From assembly GCA_027422505.1 (NCBI GenBank), contig JAPQWV010000663.1:186001-250000 (forward strand): a stretch of DNA of 64,000 nucleotides, given 5' to 3'. Positions 10,368 to 20,421 of the stretch are shown piece after piece. Made by a program: the position numbers and the translations under genes. This DNA is from Craterostigma plantagineum. Its lineage: Eukaryota > Streptophyta > Magnoliopsida > Lamiales > Linderniaceae. Under the pieces are notes generated by a model. The model searched no databases and was not told where the DNA came from. It was given only the letters and a program-made list of their open reading frames with translations. Within the stretch, counting starts at the first letter, position 1; every line of letters begins with the position of its first letter.

Positions 10368-11098
10368 TGATATGGTCCAAAAGGTAGACGGGCCGAAAAA
10401 TAAGAAAATAAGGATAAGCCCAACAAGAATGGCCCAAAAGAGAAGATATTCTACTGTGCATTGGGAGCTGCGAGGACCTCCGGAAACGCCTAATAACCGC
10501 TGGGCAAAACCAGGTCTCCGGGGTACTTGACATCTGAAGAGACGGCAGGAAGAAGAAAGGAGGCGGGAAAACACGTGTCGATACAGGGATGGGCCGTGCT
10601 GCTGGGATTACTGCGACAGATGCGACCACTGTGCAAAAGCTGTCCTGACAGGACTACTTTTGCTGTACATCGTGTCAGAACGTCACTTCCCCCAGGAAAT
10701 CCGCCCCTAGACCTCCCTAGACCCGCGAAGCTCCTATAAAAGCAACACTTAGAGTATTTTCAGCGGCAGAATCATTAAGAATATAGAGAAGACGCCATAA
10801 TTCTCTCTAAAACACATTAAATGTTCTCTTTTCGTGTACTTAGCATATTTCGAGTAAGAATGAGCGATCTGAGTGTGTACTATCTGAAATAGTGAAAAGA
10901 AGTATTTTCTGGAGCGCCGTGGACGTAGGACCTTACAAGGTCCGAACCACGTATATCTCGTGCCTTTTCCGTTTACGTCCCTTTTTACGTCCCTTAAGCA
11001 CCTCACACACTTTCTACGACTTTGAGATTTAAACCTACCGCTATATAAAACATCCCCACGAATATCAAAATTCTTTGGTGTGGGAGAGCCCCACATCA
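10368..11098 (+). repeat. 5' LTR of element 1
   Basis: 731 bp with TG...CA ends; reads the same as 20422-21152. Contains a G-box/ABRE-like ACACGTGTC at 10571-10579 and a TATA box at 10735-10741, which divide it into U3 and R-U5. Confidence 0.96.
10571..10741 (+). promoter_or_regulatory. U3 promoter of element 1 (G-box and TATA)
   Basis: ACACGTGTC (G-box core CACGTG, ABRE-like) lies about 160 bases upstream of CCTATAAAAGC. The same pair is at 20625-20795 in the 3' LTR. The G-box suggests bZIP/bHLH or stress-linked control; this is inferred from motif only. Confidence 0.5.
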
Positions 11099-11100
11099 AA

Positions 11101-11118
11101 TTGCGCCGTCTGTGGGAA
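11101..11118 (+). other. Primer-binding site of element 1
   Basis: TTGCGCCGTCTGTGGGAA follows the 5' LTR by two bases. Elements 2 and 3 have TGGCGCCGTCTGTGGGAA at the same place, the form usual in Tat-type elements. Element 1 therefore carries one substitution (G to T) at the second base, where the tRNA CCA end would pair. The tRNA identity is not certain. Confidence 0.7.
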
Positions 11119-11233
11119 GTATCAGAGTTGGAGACGTGAGTCATCTTGCGAACAAGTGTGCGAGATAGTGCTTAGAATCGTCGCTTTTCCTTTTCTCTTT
11201 TTTCTGTCCGAAGTAAAGAGGCACGAAGATCCG

Positions 11234-11548
11234 ATGGAAGAAGATCCCCTGATACGAAAAAACCTAGATGCACAGTTTGCGGAAACCGAAGAAGCTAACC
11301 GACAGGAGCAGCCTCCTGCTCCAGAATCCATACCCGTGACGCTGGCACCAGAGACGCCGATCACGCTTACCGCCGCCCAGCTGGACCGTTTGATGCGTAA
11401 CTCCGTTAGCACGGCGTTAGCTGAAAGACGAAGAAGGCGAAGGCAGCGACGAAAGGCCCCCGCACCAGCCAGAACGGAGCAGGTGGATGGCCAATTTACG
11501 GAAGTAACGGGAGAAAATGAAGCAGAAATGAAGTCCCCGGAGCCCTAG
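11234..11548 (+). CDS. Gag leader (N-terminal part), ends at UAG
   Basis: First ATG after the primer-binding site that opens a plausible gag leader: MEEDPLIRKNL, an acidic and Pro-rich stretch, then a basic cluster RRRRRRQRRK and an acidic end. The frame stops at TAG (11546-11548) but is open again from 11549 to 11947. The capsid-bearing frame (plus one register away) is open from about 11870. In element 3 the matching leader (minus strand, 40563-40790) shows VDGRFMEVAGE as here and reads on past the corresponding point without a stop, so the TAG is probably specific to this copy. Whether it is suppressed, edited out or a true lesion is not visible. Confidence 0.55.
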   Translation: MEEDPLIRKNLDAQFAETEEANRQEQPPAPESIPVTLAPETPITLTAAQLDRLMRNSVSTALAERRRRRRQRRKAPAPARTEQVDGQFTEVTGENEAEMKSPEP

Positions 11549-11982
11549 GAAACTCCCAGAAGGCAATCAGAATCAGAAAACGCACCACGAGAAGACGGGG
11601 AATTCCCTGAGAGTACCAGGCGAGCCAGAGAACGACAAAGGCGTGAGGGACAAGCTCGGGGCGAGGGAGGAGACCATGACAATGAGGGACTAGAAAAGGA
11701 TCCCCGAACGCCTGAGAGGACCTCCATTAGCTCCGCTAGCAAGCCACCCGAAAACGCCAGGGAAGATGAAAGTCCAAGGAGGAAAAGATGGACCGACCCA
11801 CGCCCGGGTGCCAAGGGCAACGATATGCCAGAGAGGGATCCCAGAACACCTGCCAGGACCTCCAGTAGCTCCACCAGCGAAGCACCTGGGAACATGAGGA
11901 GGACTGGAGGTTCGAGGAGAGAAAGCGAACCAAGCCACGCTCGGGGATAAGGGAAAACACGTGGGTAGAAAAGGAGAAGGAG

Positions 11983-14900
11983 TTGCGAAACCAACTCGAG
12001 GACCTGAGGCAAGTCGTGGATGGGGTACGGAACCGCACCATGCAACCAAAATTGGGAGAAGGGCTGATAGCAGGAACTCCGTTTGCAAAAGAGCTATTGG
12101 TGGGAGAAGTCTCTTCCAACTTCAAGCAGCTACCATACGAATATGATGGGACCACAGATCCAGTGGAGCACGTCCTGCGATTCCAAAATACCGTTTTGCT
12201 CCACGATTTCTCCGACGGGGTCAAGTGCAGGGTGTTCCTGACCACACTGGTCAGAGCCGCACAACAGTGGTTTAGTCAGCTGGCTCCAGGATCTATCAAG
12301 TCCTTCGAGGAGTTTCAACTCATGTTCATAACCCAATTCGCTAGCGCCCGAAAACAACCTAAATCTGACATGTCGTTATTTCAGGTAAAACAGGGGGAGA
12401 ATGAAGGTCTCCGTGCGTACATAAGCCGATTCAACATCGCGGCCCTCGAGGTACCTACGGCTACTCCATCTGTCAAGGTGAGCGCCTTAGTGAACGGACT
12501 TCGAGACGGGGACTTCTTCGCGTCCCTCTCAAAGAAACCTCCCCAGTCATTCGAAGAGCTGTTGTTAAGGGCGGATAAGTACATCAATCTAGAAGAAAGC
12601 AAGAAGGCTAAGGCCTGGGAAGAGAAACAAGGGACCACACCTAAGAAGGAAGGAGTCGTGAAGAACCCGGGACCTATCAAACCGCTGCAACGACCTCATC
12701 ATAGGGAGATTTGGGGAGCTCCACCCCGAGGTCCGCGGAGGTTCACGCCTTTGCGCAATGACCCCGAGGAGATCCTGAGCTTAGTAGGAAGGCACCCTGC
12801 GATGAGAAAGCCTATGACGGGAACGACAGGGCCCTCGAAGCCCCATTCTAATCTATACTGTCGATATCATAATGAATACGGACATCATACTAACAGTTGT
12901 TATCACCTGAAGGATGAGATAGAAAGGCTTATCCAAGCAGGACACCTGAAGGAGTTCGTCCGTCAAGGTCCCGGACCGAGTCCGAGGACGAACGAGAAGG
13001 AGTCCGTAGGGTCCGCCTCCAACAAGGATAAACTGCCACTGCCACCGCCCCCTCCAAATAGAGGAGCACCCGGGCCAGCAAGGGCCCCCATCCTGATCAT
13101 AGTGGGAGGACCAAGTGGGGGAGATTCCAACAGAGCCAGAAAGACATACGCGCGGGCTGCTAACAACCCACAGCCCTGGAGGTTAGTAGGACATACAGAG
13201 ACGCTAGCAAACGTACAGTTTGGACCGGAGGATGAAGTACACATTGCACGGCCACACAACGATGCTTTAGTCATCACCACGGATATCGCGGGACATGACG
13301 TGTCTAGGGTCTTTATAGATGGAGGGAGTTCCGCGGACATCATATTCCTAGACTGCTTCAGGAAGATGGATCTGGAAACGAAGCTCCGCCCTGTCGCCAC
13401 GGCCCTCTACGGGTTTGGAGGACCGGGGATACAACCCCTGGGAGAAATAACACTGCCCGTCGGGATGGGAAGAGAACCCGTCCGAGTGGTGAAAATGATC
13501 AATTTTTTGGTCGTTGACATTACCTCTTCTTACAATGTTATCTTAGGAAGACCCGCCATCAACGAATTCAAGGCTATTCCCTCTACTTACCACCTTAAGA
13601 TTAAGTTCCCTGTAGGTGCGCGCGTGGGGGAGATTTCCGGAGATCAGCAGAGCTCCCGGCAGTGTTATGCCAGTGAGGTAAAGGCGGTGTCGAAAGACAA
13701 AGAGGCCATCCGGCAAGGCTGTGGGCGGGATAAAAGAATCAAGATTGAAGGAGGTGGGCCATCCAGCCTACAGCCCGAACCGGATGAGGAGCTACTCGAC
13801 ATCGAGTTGTTCCCAGGCCAACCGGGGAAAACCACCAAAATAGGGACTTCCCTGGGAGAAGAGGCCACCAAGGAGCTGGTGGGATGTCTACAGAAAAATG
13901 CGGACTTATTCGCATTTTCTCCAAAGGACATGACGGGAATACACACGAGCATTGCTACGCACCAACTGAATGTCCTCCCCGGAAGTCGGCCCGTCAAACA
14001 AAAGCTCAGGTCCTGCGGAGTGGAAAGGGCGCAGATATTAAAGGAAGAAGTGAACAAGTTACTTGAGGACGGCCATATACAAGAAGTCCAATTCCCGGCG
14101 TGGTTGGCCAATGCTGTTTTGGTAAAAAAGGGGAATGGGAAATGGAGGATGTGCATCGATTTTAGGGACCTCAACAAAGCTTGCCCGAAGGACCATTACC
14201 CGTTGCCCCGAATAGACCAACTGGTAGACTCTACCTCGGGATGCGAGGTCCTTAGTATGATGGATGCATACCAGGGATATCACCAAGTAAGCTTGGAGCC
14301 AGAGGATTTCGATAAAGTTTGCTTCGTCACCCCTGGAGGGACCTACGGGTACGTCCGAATGCCGTTCGGACTCAAAAATGCAGGGGCCACGTACCAGCGG
14401 ATGGTGGACAGGGTCTTCAAGCAACAGTTAGGGAGGAATATGGAAGTCTACGTGGACGATATGCTCGTCAAATCCATGCACCTGGCAGATCATACCAAGG
14501 ACCTGGAGGAAGCATTCAAGGCCATAAGGGGGAGTGGGATGAAGCTCAATCCAGAAAAATGCGCATTCGGGGTAAGGTCCGGGAAATTCTTGGGATACAT
14601 GGTGACGCAGCGAGGCATCGAAGTTAACCCTGTTAAAGTAAAGGCCATCCTGGAGATGCAACCTCCGCAGGGAATCAAGGAGGTCCAAAGGTTGACAGGG
14701 AGATTGGCGGCCCTCAATCGATTCATTTCTCACTTGGCGAAGAAGAGTCTCCCATTCTTCAAGGTACTCCGAAAAAACAAGCAGTTCGATGAGTGCCAGC
14801 AGGCCTTCGAAGATTTGAAAAAATACCTCCACGACACACCCCTCCTAACGAAGCCCGCGGTAGGAGAGGAACTGATGCTGTACTTCTCCATAGGAGACTA

Positions 14901-16932
14901 TGCGGTGAGCTCCGTGCTGGTAAGGGAAGAGGGGAGCTCCCAGAGACCCATCTATTTCGTTAGTAAAGTACTGCTAGATGCAGAAACCAGGTATTCCGAG
15001 ATAGAAAAAGCCGCGCTCGCAGTGATGGTATCCGCCCGGAAGCTCCGGCCATACTTCTTGTCTCATAAAATATGTGTGCGTACTAACTTTCCCTTGAAGC
15101 AGACCTTGAACCGGCCGGACCTATCAGGCAGGATGGTTAAATGGGCAATTGAGCTCGGGGAATATGATGTGGAGTTTGAGCGACGAACGGCCCTCAAAGC
15201 TCAGGCCCTCTCAGATTTCGTGCTTGAAACTACCAAGGGACCGCCAAAACAGCAATGGAAGGTGTACGTGGACGGATCCGCCACCTCCCAAAGATCTGGG
15301 GCGGGAGTCTTGGCCATCAGCCCCGGGGAAGAAGAATTCCGGTTCGCCATCACGTTTCATTTCCAGGCTTCGAACAACGAATCCGAATACGAAGCCTTGA
15401 TTCACGGTTTGAGAATCGTGAAGGAGATGGGGGCCCGGGACGTTGTCTTGTTCTCGGATTCGCAACTAGTTGTACAACAAGTAAATGGGAACTACGAGAC
15501 AAAGGATGAAAAAATGATGGAGTATGGGGTAAAGGTAAAAGAACTAACAAAGAGCTTCGATTGTTGTGAGATTATTCAGGTCCCTCGAGAGGAGAATTAT
15601 AAAGCGGATTATCTGGCTAAAATGGCAAGTTCGGGAACTATCAACCGAGAAGAGGGGATCACCTACCTAACAATAGAGAAGGATAAGGCCGAGGAGCTCG
15701 TGGGAAGCCTAGACGTAAGCGATGATTGGAGGTCCCCCATCATACAAATCGTGAAGGACCTGGAGATAGAAGATAAGAAGGGATACCGCCACAGGTTCTG
15801 TCTAATCGAGGATCGTTTGTTTAGAAAATCTTTTATCCATGCATATGCTCGTTGCCTCTCCAAAGAAGAAGGCAAGAAGGTGTTAGAAGAAATCCATGAA
15901 GGATGCGCCGGGGATCATACGGGGTACAGATCCCTAACCAGGAAGGCAGTAAGGGCCGGCTACTTCTGGCCCACCCTCAGCAGGGACGCAAAGGAGATGG
16001 TGCGAAAATGTACCAACTGCCAGAAATACGGGCCACGGATCCATAGCCCCGCGGAGCACCTGGGAACTATGTACTCGCCATGCCCTTTCGATAAATGGGG
16101 AGTTGACATCGTTGGTCCCTTTCCCCGAGGGAAGGCCCAGAAGAAATTCATCATCGTGGCGGTGGATTACTTCAGCAAATGGGCGGAGGCCAAGGCCGTG
16201 GCCAGAATTGATGAGGAGAGGGTGATCGAGTTCCTGTGGAAGAACATCTGTTGTCGTTATGGAGCTCCTAGGATTCTCGTCTCCGACAACGGAACTCAGT
16301 TCTGCGGAGCTAAGACAAGGAACTTCTGCGAAGGTATGAAAATCACTCAGCGATTTGTGTCAGTAGGACATCCACAGGCGAATGGGCAGGCAGAGGTCAC
16401 CAACCGGACCATCCTCAGAGGAATCAAAGCCCGGCTCGAGCAAGACGGAAACAAGTGGGTGGAGGCCCTGGAGGCTGTCCTGTGGGCCTACCGGACCAGT
16501 CCTCGAGAGGCCACCGGAGAATCGCCATTCGAGCTCGTGTACGGATCCGCCGCGGTCATCCCCGCAGAGATTGGTATTGAGACACACCGGATGTTATCCT
16601 ATGATGAGCGGCAGAACGCGCAACTAAGGAGGGAAGATCTAGACTTAATCGAGGAGGTCCGGGAAGAAGCAAGATTGAGGATGGAGAAGTATAAGAGCCG
16701 AGTGAAAGCAATGTACGACCAGAAGGTCCGACCTAGAGGATTTCGACAAGGGGAGCTGGTGCTCAGAAGAGCGGATGTTCTGCGACCGCTGAAAAAGATG
16801 GAAGCGCCCTGGGAAGGGCCTTACCGTGTGACAAAGGTGTTGGGAGGAGGAGCTTACGAGTTAGAAGATGCAGAGGGGAGAGCCCTGCCTCGTCCCTGGA
16901 ACATATCTAACTTGAAAAAGTTTTATGTGTAA
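11983..16932 (+). CDS. Gag-Pol polyprotein (capsid, protease, RT, two RNase H, integrase)
   Basis: A 1649-codon uninterrupted frame (residue numbers from 11983, a TTG; the frame is open from about 11870 and the first ATG is at 12040). Order: retrotransposon-gag capsid (VEHVLRFQNT near 61); zinc knuckle CRYHNEYGHHTNSC near 293; aspartic protease FIDGGSSADI with Asp at 446; reverse transcriptase with FGLKNAGATYQRMV and YVDD at 823-826; native RNase H (YFVSKVLLDAETRYSEIEKA); second, archaeal-type RNase H (VYVDGSATSQRSGAGVL, Asp near 1097), a Tat-lineage mark; integrase zinc finger from His 1305 (ending CTNC), then catalytic Asp 1375, Asp 1435 (VSDNGTQF) and Glu 1471, a D-D-35-E spacing. The C-terminus (WEGPYRVTKVLGGGAYEL) has no chromodomain. 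All visible catalytic residues are present. The zinc knuckle has an unusual spacing, as in many Tat gags. Confidence 0.95.
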   Translation: MRNQLEDLRQVVDGVRNRTMQPKLGEGLIAGTPFAKELLVGEVSSNFKQLPYEYDGTTDPVEHVLRFQNTVLLHDFSDGVKCRVFLTTLVRAAQQWFSQLAPGSIKSFEEFQLMFITQFASARKQPKSDMSLFQVKQGENEGLRAYISRFNIAALEVPTATPSVKVSALVNGLRDGDFFASLSKKPPQSFEELLLRADKYINLEESKKAKAWEEKQGTTPKKEGVVKNPGPIKPLQRPHHREIWGAPPRGPRRFTPLRNDPEEILSLVGRHPAMRKPMTGTTGPSKPHSNLYCRYHNEYGHHTNSCYHLKDEIERLIQAGHLKEFVRQGPGPSPRTNEKESVGSASNKDKLPLPPPPPNRGAPGPARAPILIIVGGPSGGDSNRARKTYARAANNPQPWRLVGHTETLANVQFGPEDEVHIARPHNDALVITTDIAGHDVSRVFIDGGSSADIIFLDCFRKMDLETKLRPVATALYGFGGPGIQPLGEITLPVGMGREPVRVVKMINFLVVDITSSYNVILGRPAINEFKAIPSTYHLKIKFPVGARVGEISGDQQSSRQCYASEVKAVSKDKEAIRQGCGRDKRIKIEGGGPSSLQPEPDEELLDIELFPGQPGKTTKIGTSLGEEATKELVGCLQKNADLFAFSPKDMTGIHTSIATHQLNVLPGSRPVKQKLRSCGVERAQILKEEVNKLLEDGHIQEVQFPAWLANAVLVKKGNGKWRMCIDFRDLNKACPKDHYPLPRIDQLVDSTSGCEVLSMMDAYQGYHQVSLEPEDFDKVCFVTPGGTYGYVRMPFGLKNAGATYQRMVDRVFKQQLGRNMEVYVDDMLVKSMHLADHTKDLEEAFKAIRGSGMKLNPEKCAFGVRSGKFLGYMVTQRGIEVNPVKVKAILEMQPPQGIKEVQRLTGRLAALNRFISHLAKKSLPFFKVLRKNKQFDECQQAFEDLKKYLHDTPLLTKPAVGEELMLYFSIGDYAVSSVLVREEGSSQRPIYFVSKVLLDAETRYSEIEKAALAVMVSARKLRPYFLSHKICVRTNFPLKQTLNRPDLSGRMVKWAIELGEYDVEFERRTALKAQALSDFVLETTKGPPKQQWKVYVDGSATSQRSGAGVLAISPGEEEFRFAITFHFQASNNESEYEALIHGLRIVKEMGARDVVLFSDSQLVVQQVNGNYETKDEKMMEYGVKVKELTKSFDCCEIIQVPREENYKADYLAKMASSGTINREEGITYLTIEKDKAEELVGSLDVSDDWRSPIIQIVKDLEIEDKKGYRHRFCLIEDRLFRKSFIHAYARCLSKEEGKKVLEEIHEGCAGDHTGYRSLTRKAVRAGYFWPTLSRDAKEMVRKCTNCQKYGPRIHSPAEHLGTMYSPCPFDKWGVDIVGPFPRGKAQKKFIIVAVDYFSKWAEAKAVARIDEERVIEFLWKNICCRYGAPRILVSDNGTQFCGAKTRNFCEGMKITQRFVSVGHPQANGQAEVTNRTILRGIKARLEQDGNKWVEALEAVLWAYRTSPREATGESPFELVYGSAAVIPAEIGIETHRMLSYDERQNAQLRREDLDLIEEVREEARLRMEKYKSRVKAMYDQKVRPRGFRQGELVLRRADVLRPLKKMEAPWEGPYRVTKVLGGGAYELEDAEGRALPRPWNISNLKKFYV

Positions 16933-17820
16933 ACTCGCTATGTATTAAGGGAGGGGACGTACTCTTTTTCCTTATTTCAGGATTTTACCTCAAGGGAGGT
17001 TTTGCCTGGATAAGGTTTTAACGAGGCGTACCTCCTTATCGGAATATAAGGACTCTATTATATATATATGTGGTGCACCTAATAAAAATATAATCGATGC
17101 CAAAGGTCGACGGACCTGCGGTGTACAGGACGTCAAAGATGATATATCTGCGATGTGATGATGCCAAAGGTCGACGGACCTACGGTGTACAGGACGCCAA
17201 AGATAATATATCTGCGGTGTGATGATGCCCTTAAGGGTGTACAAGATACCGCCGCCGACGGGCTGCGGCGTACAGGACATCAAAGGCCCTTAGTAGGCCT
17301 GCGACGTGAATGGTACCGGGGATCCCCATATTTCCAAGGACCTAAAGGTCCTTACTGAATCTGCTAAGGACCGAGAGAGCCTAGCATTTAAAAGCGCCTG
17401 AGGACAAGGACGACGGTCCTTGCAACCCAGGACGCACTTAAAATTCGTACTCAGCTTACGAATCAATCAAGCGTGCCGGCGCTATAGCCGTGCTCAAAAT
17501 TCGTACTTAGCCTATGAATTGATTAAATAAGCCGGCAATATGGCCAGGCCAAAGGTTCGTATTCGAAGCACCAGGGAACTATCACCATATTAATGAATAT
17601 GAGCGGAGAAGTAAGAAGGGATCAGCAGGAAGCTCCCAGAATATTAAGGAACATCTACAAAACGGCAAAGGATGCATATATTACAAGGAAAAAGGGGCAT
17701 CCAAGAAACATAAACACCAGGGGGAGTTAAGCTCCCCAGAAAAACAGCACAAGCCCTAATGAGTCCGAAAAACAGGAAAAGGTGTTCAAAAAACATCACA
17801 AACATGAAAGGGGCAGAAAA
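16933..17820 (+). repeat. 3' UTR of element 1 with 64-bp tandem repeats
   Basis: About three copies of a 64-bp unit start at 17096, 17160 and 17224 (GATGCCAAAGGTCGACGGAC, then GGTGTACAGGACG and ATATATCTGCG). A second repeated motif, AAAATTCGTACTTAGCCTATG, lies at 17438-17555. Related arrays occur at the same place in elements 2 and 3. Tat-lineage 3' UTRs are known to carry fast-changing tandem repeats that can seed satellite DNA. No sense-strand gene is seen here. Confidence 0.8.
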
Positions 17821-20105
17821 TCAGGACACAGGAAGGTCCGAGGAGACGACAGGTTCCGGGACGTCAGAAGTAGGTACAGCCTCTGGGAGATCTGAGATAT
17901 CGGCATGGGCCAGGATCTCCACATGCTTCTCCGCCGCAGGGACCCAGAACTTGGGGTTCTCAGGAGCTCTTGGGTCCCCCTGGAAGCACGGCGGAAAGAG
18001 GAGCGCCTGCAGAGCATCCTCCTCTTCAGTCCCGGCCAGGCCCGCCTGGTAGCCTCCTTCAAAATAATGCTGCATCAGGGGAACGAAGTCCCGCAAAGAG
18101 AGGGGATCCTTCAGATACTCCTGGCGCCAATCCTCGGCTAAATCACTTAGGAATTTCTTCCCGGCGGCCGTAGATAGAAGGTACCGCTGGCAGAGACGAG
18201 TGGCACCATCCTTAGCATCTTGCAGACCAGACTCGACGCCGATCCTCACCCTGCGATCCAACGCAGCATCCCATTCTTTCTCTCCCTGTCCAAAGCATCC
18301 TTCATCTCTGTCTCCAGTCGCCCCAATGAGGCGGCATGCTCCTCAAGCATCTTCTCCTTTTCAGCCTCAAAGCTGGCTGTGGTCTCCTTGATCGCCTCGG
18401 CCTTGGCAGTAGACAAGCTAGCCTGCATCTGTTTCAACTGGTCTTGCAAAGACTGGTTGGCCGATTGAAGGTCCTGGGCTGACAGGTCCGCAGACAGCTG
18501 GACTGAGGCATAGCCCACGGCTTAGGAAAAAGAAAATAGCTCACAAAAAACACCAAGAAAGAGAATCATGAAAAGCAGCAGAAAAATCACCTTGAGAAGA
18601 TGATAGGCCAGCTGTTCCGCGTTCACTGAGGAAGAACCCTGGAGCATGGCCTCCTTGTCGGCGGACGGCACGAGGCGCCCCAACAAGCTCACCCTCTCAG
18701 CTCCAGATAAACGCTCAATTGAGAAAACAGGGCGTTCAGTAGATGTCCCTTGAGGTCCCTGACCGGGTGTTTTCTTCACGGCTTTCTTCGCAGACTCTTT
18801 GGGGGCTGGGAGTTTCCTTTTGGTACCAGCAGAAGACGCCGCGGCAGAAGACGCGGGAGCTCCCCCAGTAGGAATTGTGTTCGGAGGGACCTCCTCCCGA
18901 ACATCCCTGGCTGGAGGGATATTGGGAAGGACGGGAGCTCCACCCAAGGAACCCGCGCCCTGGGGAGACGGAGGGCGCTCCTTCTTAACTTTGGCGAAGA
19001 GCGAATACCACGGAGCTGACATGCCTACGACAAAACACAAGGAAAGGTTAGACGAGAGCATAAGCGACCCACAAGAGAAAGGAAAGAAACTAGAACGAGA
19101 AGTACCATCAAAGGAAAATGGGACAGAGACAGAGGAGAAGCCAAAGTGGTAGAGGGCCCCATGGTGATTAACCAAGTGAATGGGATTTAGATGTCCTTTG
19201 AGCGCGGCGTGCTGATTCAAAAAGGCTAAGGCCCTCTCGTTACGTGAAGAGCACCTCCCGGGATGCCGAACAGGGCGCTTCTCCACCCAACTCGCGGGAA
19301 AATCCCACGAGCCATCGGGAGATCTGACGAAGAAATAGCGCCCTTGCCAGTCCTTCTCAGCCCCGTGATTCTTCAAAAAGCAGTGGGTCATACCACCACG
19401 AGAAGCGGAGATGGTGGCCAGGTAAAAGAAGGGGCCGTAGGGTTTTAGGTAGAACTGGGACAAGACCAAGTTAGCAGAGGGTCTACCACCTGCCTCTGTC
19501 ACGGCCACGAAAAAGGCGAATAACAAACGGAGGGCTGAGGGCTGAAATTGGTTAAGAGGAACCCCAAAAGCCGTGGACACCGAAGAAAAGAAGGGAGAAA
19601 CAGGGAAACGAAGGCCAGCCCTAATCTGGGACTCCCAAAACGCGAGAAAAGGAGGAGGAGGGCAGTCTGCCCTTTGGGAGGCTGCGGGCAACTCCACCAC
19701 AAAATCCCCAAAAACTAGACCACCCACGAGGGACCCTATATCAGCATGAGAGCAAGAAGAGACACCAAACTTACTTGTTTCCGGAGTCACAGAGACGGGC
19801 GCTGACGACGACGCCCCAACCCCAACATCAGGAGGCGCTGGAGGGCCCGAAAGGACGACCAACTCGTCAGATTTAGCAGGAGAAGTGACCGGCGCAGAAC
19901 CACCAGAAGCTTCTGACGGACCGACGGTGGTCGCCGAGCGCGTTCGCGGGCGGTGCCCCGATCTCTTGTGAGCTGACTGTTTGAAGCGAGGCTTCGATTG
20001 GGGAACTGGGGGTTTTGACGAGGGAAGGGCGGCGGAAGATCCAGAGTCCGAGAGATCGGCGGAGGCTGGGTGTTGATTAGCAGAACCAGATGGAGAGGAA
20101 ACCAT
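17821..20105 (-). CDS. Antisense gene of the Tat element, probably spliced
   Basis: Read opposite to gag-pol. The start chosen is the ATG at 20105 in the context CCACCATGG. Exon 1 (20105-19106) has a Ser/Pro/Ala-rich head with a basic patch (HKRSGHRPRTRS), then the globular block of the plant 'putative gypsy type transposon' family (Transposase_28): VSPFFSSVSTAFGVPLNQF, FVAVTEAGGRP, SQFYLKPYGPFFYL. A likely intron is 19105-19025 (GTACTTCT...CGTAG, 81 bp); exon 2 begins MSAPWYSLF. A second likely intron runs from 18590 (AAG|GTGATT) to about 18521. Exon 3 (to 18246) is a heptad-rich coiled coil (LQDQLKQMQASLSTAKAEAI); a frame change near 18250-18290 leads into the C-terminal block (FLSDLAEDWRQEYL; GDPRAPENPKFWVPAAEKHV). 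The acceptor of intron 2 seems damaged (CTAAGCC before GTGGGC), so the last exons may not be read correctly in this copy. Function unknown. Confidence 0.7.
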
Positions 20106-20408
20106 GGTGGAGATGACGAAAATGACGAGTGGAGAGAAAAAGGTGAGAAGAAGTGTTTTAAATTTACCAAACCCTATTTCTTCTCTTAAAAACGCAGGAA
20201 ACAACAAAGGGCAAATAGCTGAAGTTAAGTGAAAGACAGCAGTTTCCAAGACAAGAACCGCAGAAGTAACTGATCCCCCCCTTTTTTCAAATAAAAAGGG
20301 GGGCGCGATTCCCTAAGTGCGGAAGTTAAGAAGGGGGAGCTTACGGGATGTCGAGTGAGCTCCTAAAAGCTCTTACTCTAATTTACTTTGTACCGAAAAT
20401 AAATTAGA

Positions 20409-20421
20409 GTAGGGGAGTGAT
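20409..20421 (+). other. Polypurine tract of element 1
   Basis: GTAGGGGAGTGAT abuts the 3' LTR, the position expected for plus-strand DNA priming. Elements 2 and 3 have the equivalent AGTAGGGGAGTGG (minus strand) beside their 3' LTRs. Confidence 0.75.

Noticed and set aside
10327..10739. Short ORFs within the LTRs of element 1
   Set aside because: They repeat identically in both LTRs, span the U3 promoter and match no known product.
11545..12245. Leu/Ser/Pro-rich minus-strand ORFs opposite the gag leader
   Set aside because: They arise from the GAG/AGG-rich purine bias of the sense strand; there is no start context or homology to the real antisense gene.
14428..14832. Minus-strand ORFs across the pol region of element 1
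   Set aside because: They mirror the conserved RT codons and carry no independent family motif.
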